Assembly: GCA_944323255.1 (NCBI GenBank)
Contig: CALURU010000009.1
Location: 1 to 64,000 of the forward strand
Reading direction: 5' to 3'
From: Candidatus Gastranaerophilales bacterium
GTDB lineage: Bacteria > Cyanobacteriota > Vampirovibrionia > Gastranaerophilales > Gastranaerophilaceae
Length of the DNA: 64,000 nucleotides
Shown here: positions 62,631-64,000 of the stretch, piece by piece
Layout of the letters: every line of letters begins with the position of its first letter
Numbering within the stretch: the stretch's first letter is position 1
Program-made: the position numbers and the translations under genes
Notes under the pieces: generated by a model
Seen by the model: the letters and a program-made list of their open reading frames with translations, nothing else
The model's database searches: none
What the model was told of the DNA's origin: nothing

Positions 62631-63806
62631 ATGAACATTAACAAAAACTACGAAAATCTTGAGCAAAGCTACCTGTTTTCTACCGTAGCAAAAAAAGTAA
62701 GCGAATTTGTAACAAAAAACCCTGATAAAAAAATTATACGCCTTGGAATAGGTGACGTTACTCTTCCTTTGTGCAAAAAAGTTATTGAAGCCATGCACAA
62801 AGCCGTTGATGAGATGGGAGTTCAGGAAACTTTCAGGGGGTACGGTCCTGAACAGGGATATGATTTCTTGAGAAAGGCTGTAAAAAAATATTATCAGACC
62901 CGCAATGTTAATCTGGAATTGGATGAAATTTTTATTTCAGATGGCGCAAAGAGTGATTTAGGCAACATTCTGGATCTTTTCAGCCAGGATAATACCGTTT
63001 TAGTACCTGACCCTGTTTATCCTGTATATGTTGACACAAACATTATGGCAGGGAGAAAGGTTATTTATGCAGATGCAAACGGGGAAAATTGTTTTCTTCC
63101 TCTTCCTGACAAAAGTATTAAAGCGGATTTGATTTATATCTGCTCCCCAAATAACCCTACCGGTGCGGCTTATAACAGAAAACAGTTAAAAGAATGGGTA
63201 GATTATGCAAAATCCGTAAATGCAGTTATTCTTTTTGATGCGGCTTACGAATGCTTTATTTCAGAATCTGAAATTCCGCATAGTATATACGAAATAGAAG
63301 GTGCAAAGGAATGCGCAATAGAATTTTGTTCGCTTTCCAAAATGGCAGGTTTTACCGGCACAAGATGCGGCTACACAATAGTGCCTCTTGAACTTGGAAA
63401 ACTCAATAAAATGTGGTTAAGACGACAGACAACAAAGTTTAACGGTGTGCCATATATTGTACAACGTGGTGCAGAAGCTGTTTTTACAGAAGAAGGACAA
63501 AAAGAAATTAAAGAAAACATTAATTACTATAAGGAAAACGCAAAAATAATTTCAGAGACTTTAAATCGCTGCAAAATCTGGCATGTGGGCGGAAAATATT
63601 CGCCTTATATCTGGCTCAAGTGCCCTAATGACATGAAATCGTGGGAATTTTTCGACTACCTGCTTGAAAATGCACAAGTAGTAGGAACACCCGGTTCAGG
63701 TTTCGGCAAAAACGGGGAAGGGTATTTCAGGCTTACTTCTTTCGGTTCACGGGAAAATACGACAGAAGCTATGCAAAGATTTGAAAAACTTTTTATCGAC
63801 AAGTAA
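62631..63806 (+). CDS. dapL: LL-diaminopimelate aminotransferase
   Basis: One-step conversion of tetrahydrodipicolinate to LL-DAP for lysine and peptidoglycan; the route used by Cyanobacteria, plants and Chlamydia. GIGDVTLPLCKKV, GPEQGYDFLRKAV, CSPNNPTGAAYNR, and PLP Lys in FCSLSKMAGFTGTRCGYT. 391 residues. RBS AAGGATAA; 40 bases after xerC. Confidence 0.95.
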   Translation: MNINKNYENLEQSYLFSTVAKKVSEFVTKNPDKKIIRLGIGDVTLPLCKKVIEAMHKAVDEMGVQETFRGYGPEQGYDFLRKAVKKYYQTRNVNLELDEIFISDGAKSDLGNILDLFSQDNTVLVPDPVYPVYVDTNIMAGRKVIYADANGENCFLPLPDKSIKADLIYICSPNNPTGAAYNRKQLKEWVDYAKSVNAVILFDAAYECFISESEIPHSIYEIEGAKECAIEFCSLSKMAGFTGTRCGYTIVPLELGKLNKMWLRRQTTKFNGVPYIVQRGAEAVFTEEGQKEIKENINYYKENAKIISETLNRCKIWHVGGKYSPYIWLKCPNDMKSWEFFDYLLENAQVVGTPGSGFGKNGEGYFRLTSFGSRENTTEAMQRFEKLFIDK

Positions 63807-63878
63807 TTAAATCTTTACTTTTCAATATGACATAACTATTAAAATATGATAGAATATAAAAAAGTTATCGGGTAAAAA

Positions 63879-64000
63879 ATGAAAAAAATATTATCAACTT
63901 TATTAATTATTACAGGAATTGTTATTTCAGTTTATGCAGAGGGTACAAAATTTACTGATGCTTTCAGAAATTGTACACCATTTAGTGATACCGGTTCTGT
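63879..64000 (+). CDS. exported protein, partial
   Basis: Starts at ATG 63879 and runs off the right edge. The 40 visible residues begin with a signal peptide (MKKILSTLLIITGIVISVYA) followed by EGTKFTDAFRNC. Too short to assign. Confidence 0.7.
   Translation, partial: MKKILSTLLIITGIVISVYAEGTKFTDAFRNCTPFSDTGS

Overview
The window looks like chromosome from a non-photosynthetic gut relative of the Cyanobacteria (Vampirovibrionia/Melainabacteria, order Gastranaerophilales). This is inferred from gene content, not from a database search. The DNA is AT-rich. There are Kdo-lipid A genes (lpxK, kdsB) for a Gram-negative envelope, an SLH-domain envelope protein, an OmpR-type response regulator, LL-diaminopimelate aminotransferase (dapL), a flagellar fliF-fliG-fliH-fliI run, and no photosynthesis genes. 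Many small lineage-specific proteins carry an N-terminal Phe-Gly or Phe-Lys motif.

Layout. 1-1100: tandem repeat, terminator and a sugar ABC permease. 1100-4000: lineage-specific genes (FG-motif proteins, a Cys-rich small protein, an acyltransferase-like protein, an HExxH protein). 4000-8600: response regulator, tsaB, tsaE, a GAF-GGDEF protein and a TPR protein. 8700-11700: two plsC-like acyltransferases and a cryptic RelA/SpoT-fold protein. 12000-16350: sensor kinase, tRNA-Pro(UGG), acetolactate synthase. 16400-24600: SLH protein, GNAT, ribBA, ribE, relA/spoT, an MntR/DtxR-like regulator, folC. 24800-29430: small genes, prmC, orphan oadG, pgi and RNase P RNA. 29437-32600: lpxK, kdsB, a methyltransferase. 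32755-34073: rpmA and rplU separated by a 0.7-kb repeat array. 34345-43600: NADH-oxidase-like enzyme, a 1369-residue protein, an MNT/HI0074 pair, pnuC and a lipoprotein. 43800-51500: bioA-bioD, vWA protein, recN, TPR protein, phosphoesterase, ispG. 51500-54600: aroC-aroK-aroB. 54650-61600: flagellar basal-body and export genes interspersed with repeats. 61667-64000: xerC, dapL and the start of a secreted protein.

The most striking structure is a family of ~100-bp repeats in four arrays (1-177, 33050-33719, 55108-55457, 58598-58870). Each unit has two short arms that can pair. The arm sequence changes from array to array while pairing is kept, and three arrays sit between co-directional genes (rplU/rpmA, fliF/fliG, fliI/next gene). 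Other points are a second RelA/SpoT-fold protein with the catalytic-pattern residues, the FG/FK N-terminal motif on unrelated proteins, the same dispersed repeat inserted in frame in prmC and bioA in two different frames, and several -10 boxes only 6-9 bases before the start codon, which suggests leaderless mRNAs.
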